A stretch of DNA of 64,000 nt. Origin: Pseudorhodobacter wandonensis (GTDB lineage: Bacteria; Pseudomonadota; Alphaproteobacteria; Rhodobacterales; Rhodobacteraceae). Location: NCBI RefSeq assembly GCF_001202035.1, contig NZ_LGHT01000026.1, positions 62,001 to 126,000 of the forward strand. Reading direction: 5' to 3'. The translations under genes were made by a program, and so were the position numbers. Each line of letters opens with the position of its first letter. Positions within the stretch are counted from its first letter, which is position 1. Shown piece after piece: positions 26,266 through 33,899 of the stretch. The notes below the pieces were generated by a model. That model saw only the letters and a list, made by a program, of their open reading frames with translations. It did no database searches and was not told the origin of the DNA.

Positions 26266-26889
26266 TTAGCCGTTGTCTTGGTCGTCTTGGGGGTCGTCAT
26301 CACCAGGCATCGGGTGATGCTTGCCTTTTTTGCCCTTATGGCCGTGATCATCGTCGCCGTGCTTGCCCTTTTTGCCTTTGTGGCCGTGATCATCGTCGCC
26401 ACGCCCACGATCGCCACGTTTTTCCATCTTGGCCTTCATCGCATCGGCTTCAGCCTTGGAAATAGCGCCGTCACCGTCGGTATCTGCGCGGTCAAACATC
26501 TTGTCACCACGGTCGCCCTTTGGCGCCATTTCTTCCAGCGACAAAACGCCGTCCTTGTTGGCATCGCGCTGCTCGATCATACGCTCGGCCATCCTGGTCT
26601 CGCGGTCAGCTTCGCGTTCGGCCTGACGCTTTTGCTGCGCCGCAATCAACTCGGCCGCCGACAGGTTGCCATCTTTGTCGGTGTCCATAGCCGCCAACTG
26701 GGCTGCGTGGAAAGCGGCGACCTCATCCTTGGTCACTTTGCCATCACCGTTTGCGTCCATCTCTTCAAAGACAAACATCCGTGGGCCGTTGCCACCTTCG
26801 TTGCCGCTTTGGGCATTCGAAACAGTGGAAAAGCTGGCTGCTACCAAAGCTGCCAAGGTTACGGCGCTCAGAATTGATTTCGTTCTCAT
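26266..26889 (-). CDS. Exported four-EF-hand calcium-binding protein
   Basis: A 207-residue protein with a signal peptide (cleavage near SNA-QS, residue 26). It has four canonical EF-hand loops at about 45-56 (DANGDGKVTKDE), 69-80 (DTDKDGNLSAAE), 109-120 (DANKDGVLSLEE) and 136-147 (DTDGDGAISKAE). The C-terminus is a highly basic/acidic tail with two tandem 14-residue units (HGHKGKKGKH) that could also bind metals through His. The ATG at 26889 is preceded by GGAGATTGAAC. It is next to the ECF sigma unit and may be its target (inference). Confidence 0.88.
   Translation of the reverse strand: MRTKSILSAVTLAALVAASFSTVSNAQSGNEGGNGPRMFVFEEMDANGDGKVTKDEVAAFHAAQLAAMDTDKDGNLSAAELIAAQQKRQAEREADRETRMAERMIEQRDANKDGVLSLEEMAPKGDRGDKMFDRADTDGDGAISKAEADAMKAKMEKRGDRGRGDDDHGHKGKKGKHGDDDHGHKGKKGKHHPMPGDDDPQDDQDNG
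26317..26400 (-). repeat. Two 42-bp tandem units in the EF-hand gene
   Basis: The units 26317-26358 and 26359-26400 are nearly identical and code for the 14-residue repeat GDDDHGHKGKKGKH. Being in frame, copy-number change would alter only the tail length. Confidence 0.85.
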
Positions 26890-27103
26890 GTTCAATCTCC
26901 GGTCTGCTCTGACAGGCTGTTTCGCCCGCCTTCATGTATAGTCAAACGCCACCAATCAGGGTTTCCGTCGCCGGTCCGAGAATCTTTTTTGCGACATCAC
27001 GCCGCAACATGAATCTAATACTCTACTTTCCCGGCCAGACAGGCTATGAGATGGGCTTGCCGCACAACGCCCCAAACGGGGTACCAGATTTCAGGACCAA
27101 TCC

Positions 27104-27496
27104 ATGACCGACCAAGCCCTGCCGATGGAAGAAGATCGCCCCGTAGGCCAAGCCTTGCGTCGTGGCTGGCGTTGCCGTTGCCCTAATTGCGGCTCTGGCC
27201 CGATGCTGCGCGGTTATCTGACCGTGCGTGACAGTTGCCCTGTCTGCAACGAGGAACTGCTGCATCACCGCGCCGATGACGGGCCGGCCTATCTGACAAT
27301 TCTGATTGTCGGGCATTTGATGGCGCCGATGATCTTGTGGGTATTCACCCATTACCGCCCCGATCCTTGGGTTCTGGCCTCGGTGTTTTCGGTTGGCACA
27401 GTTGCGCTGTCATTGTTCTTGCTGCCACGGCTAAAAGGCGCAGTGGTTGCGATACAATGGGCCAAAAAGATGCATGGTTTTGGCAGAAATGCCTAA
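27104..27496 (+). CDS. DUF983 family membrane protein
   Basis: A 130-residue protein with an N-terminal zinc-ribbon-like segment (CRCPNCGSGPMLRGYL and CPVCNEEL) and two C-terminal membrane helices (about 65-85 and 92-108). This matches DUF983, a family of unknown function often near cytochrome oxidase assembly or NUDIX genes. The next gene overlaps its 3' end by a few bases, so they are coupled. Confidence 0.87.
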   Translation: MTDQALPMEEDRPVGQALRRGWRCRCPNCGSGPMLRGYLTVRDSCPVCNEELLHHRADDGPAYLTILIVGHLMAPMILWVFTHYRPDPWVLASVFSVGTVALSLFLLPRLKGAVVAIQWAKKMHGFGRNA

Positions 27497-28184
27497 CCCA
27501 TCGGTCGATAAAGCCGCCATCCGCAACGCTGCAACGGTGGTTTTGTGGCGCAACGGGCCAAACGGCGCAGCGCAGGTCTTGATGGGGCAGCGCGGGGCGC
27601 AAGCCGCCTTTATGCCGTCAAAATATGTATTTCCCGGTGGCGCGGTTGATGCGGCCGATGCCGATGTGGCACTGGCCAAAGGCTTGCCAGAGGCCTGCAA
27701 ACTGCGGCTGGCCAATGGCACCGATGTGCGGCCCGATACCCTAGCCGCCGCCGCAATCCGCGAGCTGTGGGAAGAAACCGGCCTTGCCCTTGGCATCACC
27801 GGCACTTGGGCCAGCCCCCCCGCGGATGAGGGGCATGATTGGGCCGGCTTTGCCGCGCGGGGTTTGGCGCCCTCGGCCCAAGGGATGGAATTTATCTTTC
27901 GCGCCATCACCCCCCCCGGCCGCCCGCGCCGCTTTGACGCGCGGTTCTTTTTGGTGCCCGCCGCGCATATCGCAGGCGATATCGATGATTTCAGCGCCGC
28001 CTCGGATGAGCTGTCGCATCTGCATTGGATCGACCTTGCCGCCACCCGCAGCCTTGATTTGCCCTTCATCACCGAGGTTGTGCTGGCCGAGGTTGCCAGT
28101 GTGTTGAAAACCGGCCCCGCCCCTGCCGGCGTGCCGTTCTTTGATAATTCCGGCCCTCGCCCGCTGTTTCGCAGGCTGGTTTAA
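27489..28184 (+). CDS. NUDIX hydrolase
   Basis: A 231-residue NUDIX protein. The Nudix box is split but recognisable: VFPGGAVDAAD, then RELWEETGLALG (RExxEE) about 60 residues later, a long-spacer form similar to mammalian NUDT19/RP2p and CoA pyrophosphatases. The substrate is probably a nucleotide or CoA derivative. The chosen ATG at 27489 overlaps the DUF983 stop; an ATG at 27474 is an alternative. Its end overlaps the convergent EamA transporter by four bases. Confidence 0.82.
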   Translation: MPNPSVDKAAIRNAATVVLWRNGPNGAAQVLMGQRGAQAAFMPSKYVFPGGAVDAADADVALAKGLPEACKLRLANGTDVRPDTLAAAAIRELWEETGLALGITGTWASPPADEGHDWAGFAARGLAPSAQGMEFIFRAITPPGRPRRFDARFFLVPAAHIAGDIDDFSAASDELSHLHWIDLAATRSLDLPFITEVVLAEVASVLKTGPAPAGVPFFDNSGPRPLFRRLV

Positions 28185-29080
28185 GCCGCCAACACGACGA
28201 TCATAATGATCGACACAGCAAGCAGGCCCATCCCCGCCACTTCACGCCGCTTGGGCCTTTCGCCAAAGACCAGCATAGACACGAGCAGCGAAAAGATCAG
28301 CTCAACCTGCCCGACCGACCGCACATAGGCCGCGTTTTGCAGTGCAAATGCGGTGAACCACCCCAGCGACCCCAAGACGCCCGTCACACCAACAGGCAAA
28401 GTCGCGCGCCACGCCCCCAACACGCGCGTCACCTCGCCTGCCTCGCGCCAGCGCAGCCACAGCGCCATGGCAACCGATTGAAACGCCGTGACGCAGGCCA
28501 AGGCAAGCATGGCCCGAAACAGCGGGTCGTCATTGGCAATTTCCAACGTTGCCCCGCGATAGCCAATCGCCGAAATCCCGAAAAACGCGCCTGCAAGCAG
28601 GCCCAAAACCGTGGCACGGTTCAATATCTTGCCTGCGATCCAGCCTTGCGGCGGCCGCGACAGCAGCAAAACCCCTGCCAGCCCGATCAGAATTGCCACC
28701 ACCCCAAGGCCTGATACTGCCTCGGCCAGAAACACCGCCGAAAACAGCGCCACTTGTACGGTTTCGGTCTTGGTAAAGGCGATGCCCACGGCAAAACTAC
28801 GCTCGGAAAACAGCGCGACCGTGCAGAATGTCGCGATGATCTGGCCAATCCCCCCCGCCACGGCAAAGGCCCAAAAGCGCAAGCCAAGCGGCGGGATGCT
28901 ATAGCCGTTCAGCCCAACCAGTACCGCCACGCCAAGACAGGCCAGCGGCACGGCAAATAAAAACCGTGAAAACGTGGCGCCGCCCGTCGAAAGGCCAATC
29001 CCCTTTAGCCGCTTTTGCAGCATAAAACGGACGGTCTGCACAGCGGCAGCGGCGATTGTGGCGATGACCCAAAGTTCCAT
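28181..29080 (-). CDS. DMT-superfamily transporter (EamA)
   Basis: A 299-residue protein with ten predicted membrane helices in two EamA repeats of five helices. A motif ERSFAVGIAFTKTETVQVALF in helix 4 region and FGERPKRREVAGMGLL before the last helix are typical. Inner-membrane exporter or importer of a small metabolite; substrate unknown. It is the last gene of a minus-strand run starting with the aldo/keto reductase, 20 bases after the desaturase stop. Confidence 0.83.
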   Translation of the reverse strand: MELWVIATIAAAAVQTVRFMLQKRLKGIGLSTGGATFSRFLFAVPLACLGVAVLVGLNGYSIPPLGLRFWAFAVAGGIGQIIATFCTVALFSERSFAVGIAFTKTETVQVALFSAVFLAEAVSGLGVVAILIGLAGVLLLSRPPQGWIAGKILNRATVLGLLAGAFFGISAIGYRGATLEIANDDPLFRAMLALACVTAFQSVAMALWLRWREAGEVTRVLGAWRATLPVGVTGVLGSLGWFTAFALQNAAYVRSVGQVELIFSLLVSMLVFGERPKRREVAGMGLLAVSIIMIVVLAA

Positions 29081-29100
29081 GCCGCCTCATGACACGCCTG

Positions 29101-30009
29101 TCACAGACTGTCGAGCGGCGCCTTGGGATAATGCGGATGCGGCACCGGTTCCTTGGTGCAAAACAGATATTTGCGAAACACCTCGGCATAGCTTCGATAG
29201 GCATAGCCACCGTTACCGGCCAGAAAGCCGGCGCGGTTGGCATCATAAATCTGGCGCAAACGATACCATGGCACACCGGGGTGGCGGTGGTGTACCGCGT
29301 GAAAATTATTGTTCAAGAACAACAGCGCCAGCAGCCCCCGATCTTCGACAATCGCGGTGCGCGAAAATACGTCCTCATGGGCGCGATGTTCCAGAAAAGT
29401 GCGTATCTTCAATAGGCTATGGGCGATGAATACTGCCAACAGATAGGCCCAGAACGGCATCGCCGCCCACCACAGCCAGATCGCAAGCGGCACTAGCCCC
29501 AGCACATGCAGCCCCCAGTCGCGCCGCACGCCCGGCGCATTGCGGCCAAACAGGCGTGCCTCTCCCACCAGCCACATCACATTCCCGATCAAGGGGCCAA
29601 GCAACATCCGCCCCAACAAACTATTGTTCGCACGAAACACCAGCTGCATCAGACGTGGCAACCGCCCCCAAACCGCAGGGTCAAAATAATTGCTTTCAGG
29701 GTCGTCATAAGGGTCGGTCAAAATCGGGTCAAAGTGATGCGCCATGTGGGTATTGCGAAAGCGGCCATATGGCACCGTCAGCGTCAGCGCCGGAAAAACC
29801 AACGCCTCATTCAACACGCGGTTCCGGAACGGGTGGCCATGCATGGCCTCATGCTGAAGCGATGCGAACTGCGTTACCGCCACGCCCGTGGCCACCACAC
29901 CCAAAACCGGAGACCACGCATATAGTGCCGATGTGCCAAGCCCCCAAACCGCATAGGTTGCTATCAGCAACAACAGGGTTGGCCACTCAACCCGCGCGAT
30001 CTTTGACAT
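29101..30009 (-). CDS. Fatty acid desaturase family protein
   Basis: A 302-residue membrane di-iron enzyme. The three histidine boxes are HEAMHGH, HMAHH and HAVHHRHP, with hydrophobic segments between them. This spacing fits acyl-lipid or carotenoid-type desaturases/hydroxylases. Substrate (phospholipid acyl chain, sphingolipid or carotenoid) cannot be set. The ATG at 30009 (MSKIARVEW) has AGGA a few bases upstream, very close, with AAAGGG slightly further. It follows the lipocalin gene by 25 bases, suggesting a lipid-modifying operon. Confidence 0.85.
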   Translation of the reverse strand: MSKIARVEWPTLLLLIATYAVWGLGTSALYAWSPVLGVVATGVAVTQFASLQHEAMHGHPFRNRVLNEALVFPALTLTVPYGRFRNTHMAHHFDPILTDPYDDPESNYFDPAVWGRLPRLMQLVFRANNSLLGRMLLGPLIGNVMWLVGEARLFGRNAPGVRRDWGLHVLGLVPLAIWLWWAAMPFWAYLLAVFIAHSLLKIRTFLEHRAHEDVFSRTAIVEDRGLLALLFLNNNFHAVHHRHPGVPWYRLRQIYDANRAGFLAGNGGYAYRSYAEVFRKYLFCTKEPVPHPHYPKAPLDSL

Positions 30010-30034
30010 TCCTCGCCCTTTCACCAAACCGCCA

Positions 30035-30526
30035 TCAGCGCAACCGCGCCAGATCATAGCCGTTCCAATCCAACACTTCACGCGCGGCGCGCATCCGGTC
30101 GTCAGGCAAAGCGCCGCCACGGTTCAAAATAAACCCAAACCGCCCCGACGGCGTGCCAATAACCAGCGTGCGATAGCCGACATCCGACCAAATCACCCAC
30201 CACGCCTCGCCTTTGGGCGGGGTAAACCGGCCCGGCCCGGCTGCCACCAAAGGCCCCGAAAACGGTGTGGAAACCCCACCAAGGCACAACCGCGCCGCAA
30301 TCGTCAAGCCTTTGGCACCACGCGAAATATCCGCCCCGCCTTTGGCACAGCCCGGCGCCCCCTGCGGCGCAAACTCGGCCACCTGCACCCATTTGCCAAC
30401 CAGCTTGTCATTTTCCAGCACGGCGTTCGAATAGATCTGCGTCGCAGGCTTGCGATAGCCCGTGGCGGGCGCAGACGTTTTGCCAACACAGCCAGCAAGC
30501 AAAAGCAGCGCGATCAGTCTATACAT
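30035..30526 (-). CDS. Lipocalin-like lipoprotein
   Basis: A 163-residue protein with a lipoprotein signal (LLLLAGC, Cys13 as lipid anchor). The mature part has the lipocalin start GKWVQVAEF (GxW-like) and strand motifs such as WWVIWSDVGYRTLVIGTP, close to bacterial lipocalin Blc. It should bind a lipid-like ligand at the inner face of the outer membrane or in the periplasm. Its start overlaps the preceding lipoprotein gene end by 13 bases, and a desaturase follows. Confidence 0.82.
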   Translation of the reverse strand: MYRLIALLLLAGCVGKTSAPATGYRKPATQIYSNAVLENDKLVGKWVQVAEFAPQGAPGCAKGGADISRGAKGLTIAARLCLGGVSTPFSGPLVAAGPGRFTPPKGEAWWVIWSDVGYRTLVIGTPSGRFGFILNRGGALPDDRMRAAREVLDWNGYDLARLR

Positions 30527-30984
30527 AATTCAACCCGCCGCCCGTCATTCTGCAAAATATCCTGACAGCCCAAAAGGGGCTTTACCGGCGCACAACTGTT
30601 TGATCTGGCAAGGCAAACACCATCACAATCGCTTTCACGGCGGCATTGTTTGCCACCATCGCGGGTCACAAACTGACAGGTCATCGCGCCCGAGCCGGGC
30701 AAGGCAACAAAGCGCCCGCCCTTTGCCTCACAGGCCAACTGTCCGGGGGTTTTCACCAATGGGGTCGGCGGCTTTGCTTCGGCATCCGTTGCGGGTGCGG
30801 CAGGCGCAACAGACTCCTGACCGATCGGGGCAAGCGTCGTCACCTCAACCGCAGGCCCTTGCAGGGCCGATGGCGCCGCCACATCGGTTGCAGGCACCTC
30901 GGCGCCGCCAAACCCGCCAAACTGGCACCCCGCCAAAGCAAACGCCAATACCGCAACACGGCCAAAACCCCAAAACTGCTGCAT
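30514..30984 (-). CDS. Cys-rich lipoprotein of unknown function
   Basis: A 156-residue protein with a lipobox (FALAGC, Cys20). After a Pro/Ala-rich spacer of about 60 residues comes a compact domain with eight cysteines (CEAKGGRF, TCQFV, QCRRESDCDGVC, SCAPV, GCQDI, LCID), probably four disulfides. I chose the ATG at 30984 (MQQFWGFGRVAV) as it gives the lipoprotein signal. The 3' end overlaps the lipocalin start by 13 bases. No named family recognised. Confidence 0.72.
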   Translation of the reverse strand: MQQFWGFGRVAVLAFALAGCQFGGFGGAEVPATDVAAPSALQGPAVEVTTLAPIGQESVAPAAPATDAEAKPPTPLVKTPGQLACEAKGGRFVALPGSGAMTCQFVTRDGGKQCRRESDCDGVCLARSNSCAPVKPLLGCQDILQNDGRRVELCID

Positions 30985-30985
30985 G

Positions 30986-32029
30986 TCAGTACGGCTGCGG
31001 AAAGGCACGATGCGCCTCATCGATTTCGGCCATAACCTCATCAGACAGCACCAGATCGGCGGCATCAATATTCATCCGCAACTGATCAAGGTTTGACGCC
31101 CCGATAATCGGGATCACCGGAAACGGACGGTTGCGCACAAAAGACAGCGCCATCATGTTCGGGTTCAGCCCATGCCGCGCCGCGATGCCCAAATAGGCGG
31201 CAATCGCCTCAAACACTTGCGGCGTAACGCGCCCACCCAGTTCGGGGCTGTTCACCCGCCGCGTGCCATCAGGCACCACGCCGCCCGCATATTTCCCGCT
31301 CAGCAACCCCGCAGCAAGGGGCGAAAACGCCAGCAAGGGCATGTTTTCCATCACCGAAAACTCGGCCCAGTCACTATCAAACTGGCGGCACAGCAGTGAA
31401 TATTCGTTCTGCACACTCGCCATTCGTGGCAGCCCCAAGGCCTGCGCCAAGCGGATAAAATTGGCAGCCCCCCAAACGCTTTCATTCGACAGCCCGATCG
31501 CACGAATTTTACCCTCGGCAATCAGCTTTGCCGCCGATTGCAAAACATCCGTCATATCGGCGAAAACCTCGGCTGCGGGCGTGGCTGGCGGGGTGTAGTT
31601 CCAGATCTTGCGAAAGTGGTAGGACCCACGGTTCGGCCAATGCAGCTGAAACAGATCGATATAGTCGGTTTGCAAACGGCGCAGCGATGCCTCGACCGCG
31701 TCACGCAGGCTGGCCCCGGTGATCGGCGCGCCATCGCGAACATAGCTGGTGCCCTCGCCGACAATCTTGGTCGCAAGCACCACTTTTTCGCGCCCGCCAT
31801 TGCGGCCGAACCAGTTGCCGATAATCTTTTCCGTGCCGCCGATGGTTTCCTTGCGCACGGGGTTTGTCGGGTACATCTCGGCTGTATCCCAGAAATTTAC
31901 CCCATGATCCAAGGCCATAGCGATTTGGTCATGCCCTTCGCGCTCGGAGTTCTGGCGGCCCCATGTCATCGTGCCAAGGCAGAATTCTGATACCATAAGG
32001 CCCGTTGACCCAAGGGGGATTTGCTTCAT
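30986..32029 (-). CDS. Aldo/keto reductase (Tas-like)
   Basis: A 347-residue NADPH-dependent oxidoreductase with TIM-barrel fold. The catalytic Asp-Tyr pair lies in FWDTAEMYPTNP, Lys in VLATKIVG, and the His in FQLHWPNRGSYHF. The length and the insertion with HFRKIW match the Tas/YghZ-like group. Substrate unknown. The ATG at 32029 has AGGCAGG upstream. It begins the run lipoprotein-lipocalin-desaturase-EamA on the same strand; the spacing to the lipoprotein gene is one base. Confidence 0.87.
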   Translation of the reverse strand: MKQIPLGSTGLMVSEFCLGTMTWGRQNSEREGHDQIAMALDHGVNFWDTAEMYPTNPVRKETIGGTEKIIGNWFGRNGGREKVVLATKIVGEGTSYVRDGAPITGASLRDAVEASLRRLQTDYIDLFQLHWPNRGSYHFRKIWNYTPPATPAAEVFADMTDVLQSAAKLIAEGKIRAIGLSNESVWGAANFIRLAQALGLPRMASVQNEYSLLCRQFDSDWAEFSVMENMPLLAFSPLAAGLLSGKYAGGVVPDGTRRVNSPELGGRVTPQVFEAIAAYLGIAARHGLNPNMMALSFVRNRPFPVIPIIGASNLDQLRMNIDAADLVLSDEVMAEIDEAHRAFPQPY

Positions 32030-32134
32030 ATGCCTGCCTTTCAAAATGCGTCTTGGCGGCCCGTGGCCACCAATGAATTCTATTTGCAAAGTCGCATTGT
32101 TTTTGCCGTGACGCAAGCGCCGGCGCGGCGCGCC

Positions 32135-32737
32135 CTAGCCCTGCCGGATCACCACATCGGCAGAAACCGAACCCGCCACAACCTGCTGCGCGTTGGGAAT
32201 GTCATTGCCCATGGCCCGTGCCACCGCCGCCGCCTGCATCAGCCCGTGGTCGCGCCAGCGCTGCACCAACCGCGCCTCTAACACCGGCAACGGCACCTCG
32301 ATGCCGATTGTCAGATCCCAGCACCCTGCCAGTCGGTTCCAAGGCGCCCTGTCCAGCAGCAGATAATTGCCCTCGATCAGCAACACGCGCTGCTCTGGCC
32401 CGATTACCCGCGCCCCCGCAATAGCAATATCGCGGGCACGGTCAAACACAGGGATCACCACCTCTTCACCGCGTTTCAGACGGGTGACCATGTTCAAAAA
32501 ACCTGCCGCATCAAAGCTTTCCGGCGCACCTTTGCGGGCCAGCAGGCCGCGCTGTTCAAGCACCGTATTGTCCAGATGAAACCCGTCCATCGGCACCACG
32601 GCGGCCCCGGCAATCCGGTCGGCCAAAGCCTCGGCCAGCGTGGATTTACCCGCCCCCGGCGGCCCCGCAATCGCAATCAGCACGCGGCCATCGGTGGCGC
32701 GGCTGGCCGCGGCAATCGCATCCAGCGCGGCCTTCAT
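32135..32737 (-). CDS. P-loop nucleoside/sugar kinase-like protein (PRK/uridine kinase family)
   Basis: A 200-residue kinase. Walker A is AGPPGAGKST near residue 25; PMDGFHLDN carries the Asp-Phe-His element typical of pantothenate/uridine/fructose kinase relatives, and LLIEGNYLLLD is the following conserved strand. The start ATG overlaps the GAPDH-like gene's stop (ATGA), so translation is coupled. I cannot name the substrate; fructose, a nucleoside or a vitamin are possible. The coupling suggests a phosphorylated intermediate linked to the dehydrogenase. Confidence 0.8.
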   Translation of the reverse strand: MKAALDAIAAASRATDGRVLIAIAGPPGAGKSTLAEALADRIAGAAVVPMDGFHLDNTVLEQRGLLARKGAPESFDAAGFLNMVTRLKRGEEVVIPVFDRARDIAIAGARVIGPEQRVLLIEGNYLLLDRAPWNRLAGCWDLTIGIEVPLPVLEARLVQRWRDHGLMQAAAVARAMGNDIPNAQQVVAGSVSADVVIRQG

Positions 32738-33723
32738 TCGCCTTGCCCAATCAGGCGGGCCACGTCCAACATCCGGTTGGAAAAGCCCCATTCGTTATCA
32801 TACCAACCAAACACCCGCAGCATACCACCGGCCGTGATACGGGTTTCGGGGCAGGCCATGACAATGCTTTCCCGCCGCGCCCGCATATCGGTGGAAACCA
32901 AGGCGCGGTCCGTCGCCCCGATCACCCCGCCAGCCGCGCGAAACGCCGCATTCACCGCCTGCACGCTGGCGGGCCGTTTGGTCATCACCGCCAGATCAAC
33001 CGCTGACACACTAACCACCGGCACCCGCACGGCCGACCCCTCTATCCGGCCGGCCAGCGCGGGCAAAACCTCATCCAGCAAGCGCTGCGCCGAGGTGGTC
33101 GTCGGTACCATAGAAACGGCGGCCGCACGGCTGCGGGCAAAATCGGCGGCGGGGGCGTCAACCGTGGGCTGGCTGCCCGTGTAACAGTGGATCGTGGTCA
33201 TGGAACCGGTTTCCACCCCCCACTCGGCCTCGATCAACGCCACAAGCGGCGCCAGCGCGTTGGTCGTGCAAGACGCGTTCGACAAGATGCGGTGGTCGCG
33301 CAGATTTAACCCCGCCTCATTCGCGCCCAATACCACAGTATAGTCCGCAGCCTTGGACGGGCCCGAAACCAGAACCCGCGCGGCACCGGCCCGCAAACCA
33401 CGGGCCGCCATTTCACGCCCGTCAGCGCGGCCTGTGCATTCCAGAACCAAATCAACGCCGCGCAGATCCAGCGTTGAAATATCCGACACGCGGTGCATCG
33501 GAATGCGATGCCCGTCAATTATCAAATCCGAACCTTCTTGGCCAACAGTGCCGCGCCATGGGCCAAAAATACTGTCATATTCGAACAAATAGGCGCACAT
33601 ATCGGGGGCGGCAATATCGTTCACGCCGACCACCTGCAAACCAGGCCAACGGTCAGGCGATTGCAAAAAGGCCCGCAACACCGACCGCCCGATCCGGCCA
33701 AATCCGTTGATAAAGATCCGCAT
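32734..33723 (-). CDS. Glyceraldehyde-3-phosphate dehydrogenase-like protein
   Basis: A 329-residue type I GAPDH-fold protein. The Rossmann start is INGFGRIGRS, the catalytic Cys is in SNASCTTNALAP, the His in IHCYTGSQPT and the C-terminal WYDNEWGFSNRM is typical. The second Cys of the usual SCTTNC motif is Ala here; it is not catalytic but unusual. The ATG at 33723 gives the standard N-terminus. It is coupled to the downstream kinase gene, an atypical setting for glycolytic GAPDH, so it may be a paralogue acting on another aldehyde phosphate. Confidence 0.87.
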   Translation of the reverse strand: MRIFINGFGRIGRSVLRAFLQSPDRWPGLQVVGVNDIAAPDMCAYLFEYDSIFGPWRGTVGQEGSDLIIDGHRIPMHRVSDISTLDLRGVDLVLECTGRADGREMAARGLRAGAARVLVSGPSKAADYTVVLGANEAGLNLRDHRILSNASCTTNALAPLVALIEAEWGVETGSMTTIHCYTGSQPTVDAPAADFARSRAAAVSMVPTTTSAQRLLDEVLPALAGRIEGSAVRVPVVSVSAVDLAVMTKRPASVQAVNAAFRAAGGVIGATDRALVSTDMRARRESIVMACPETRITAGGMLRVFGWYDNEWGFSNRMLDVARLIGQGE

Positions 33724-33899
33724 CTTCCTGCCTTTCATTTTGGCAAGTCTGACCACGACAGTGTCCGCTTTTCAAGGCGTGCAGGGCCGGAATTTTGTAC
33801 CAGTCACAATAGCATAAAGTGCCGCAAAACCCCTACCCCTTGCGGCACCCTCAGCCCACGCGCCCCGCCCCTGGATCAGTGCGGCACCCAAAACGGGTT

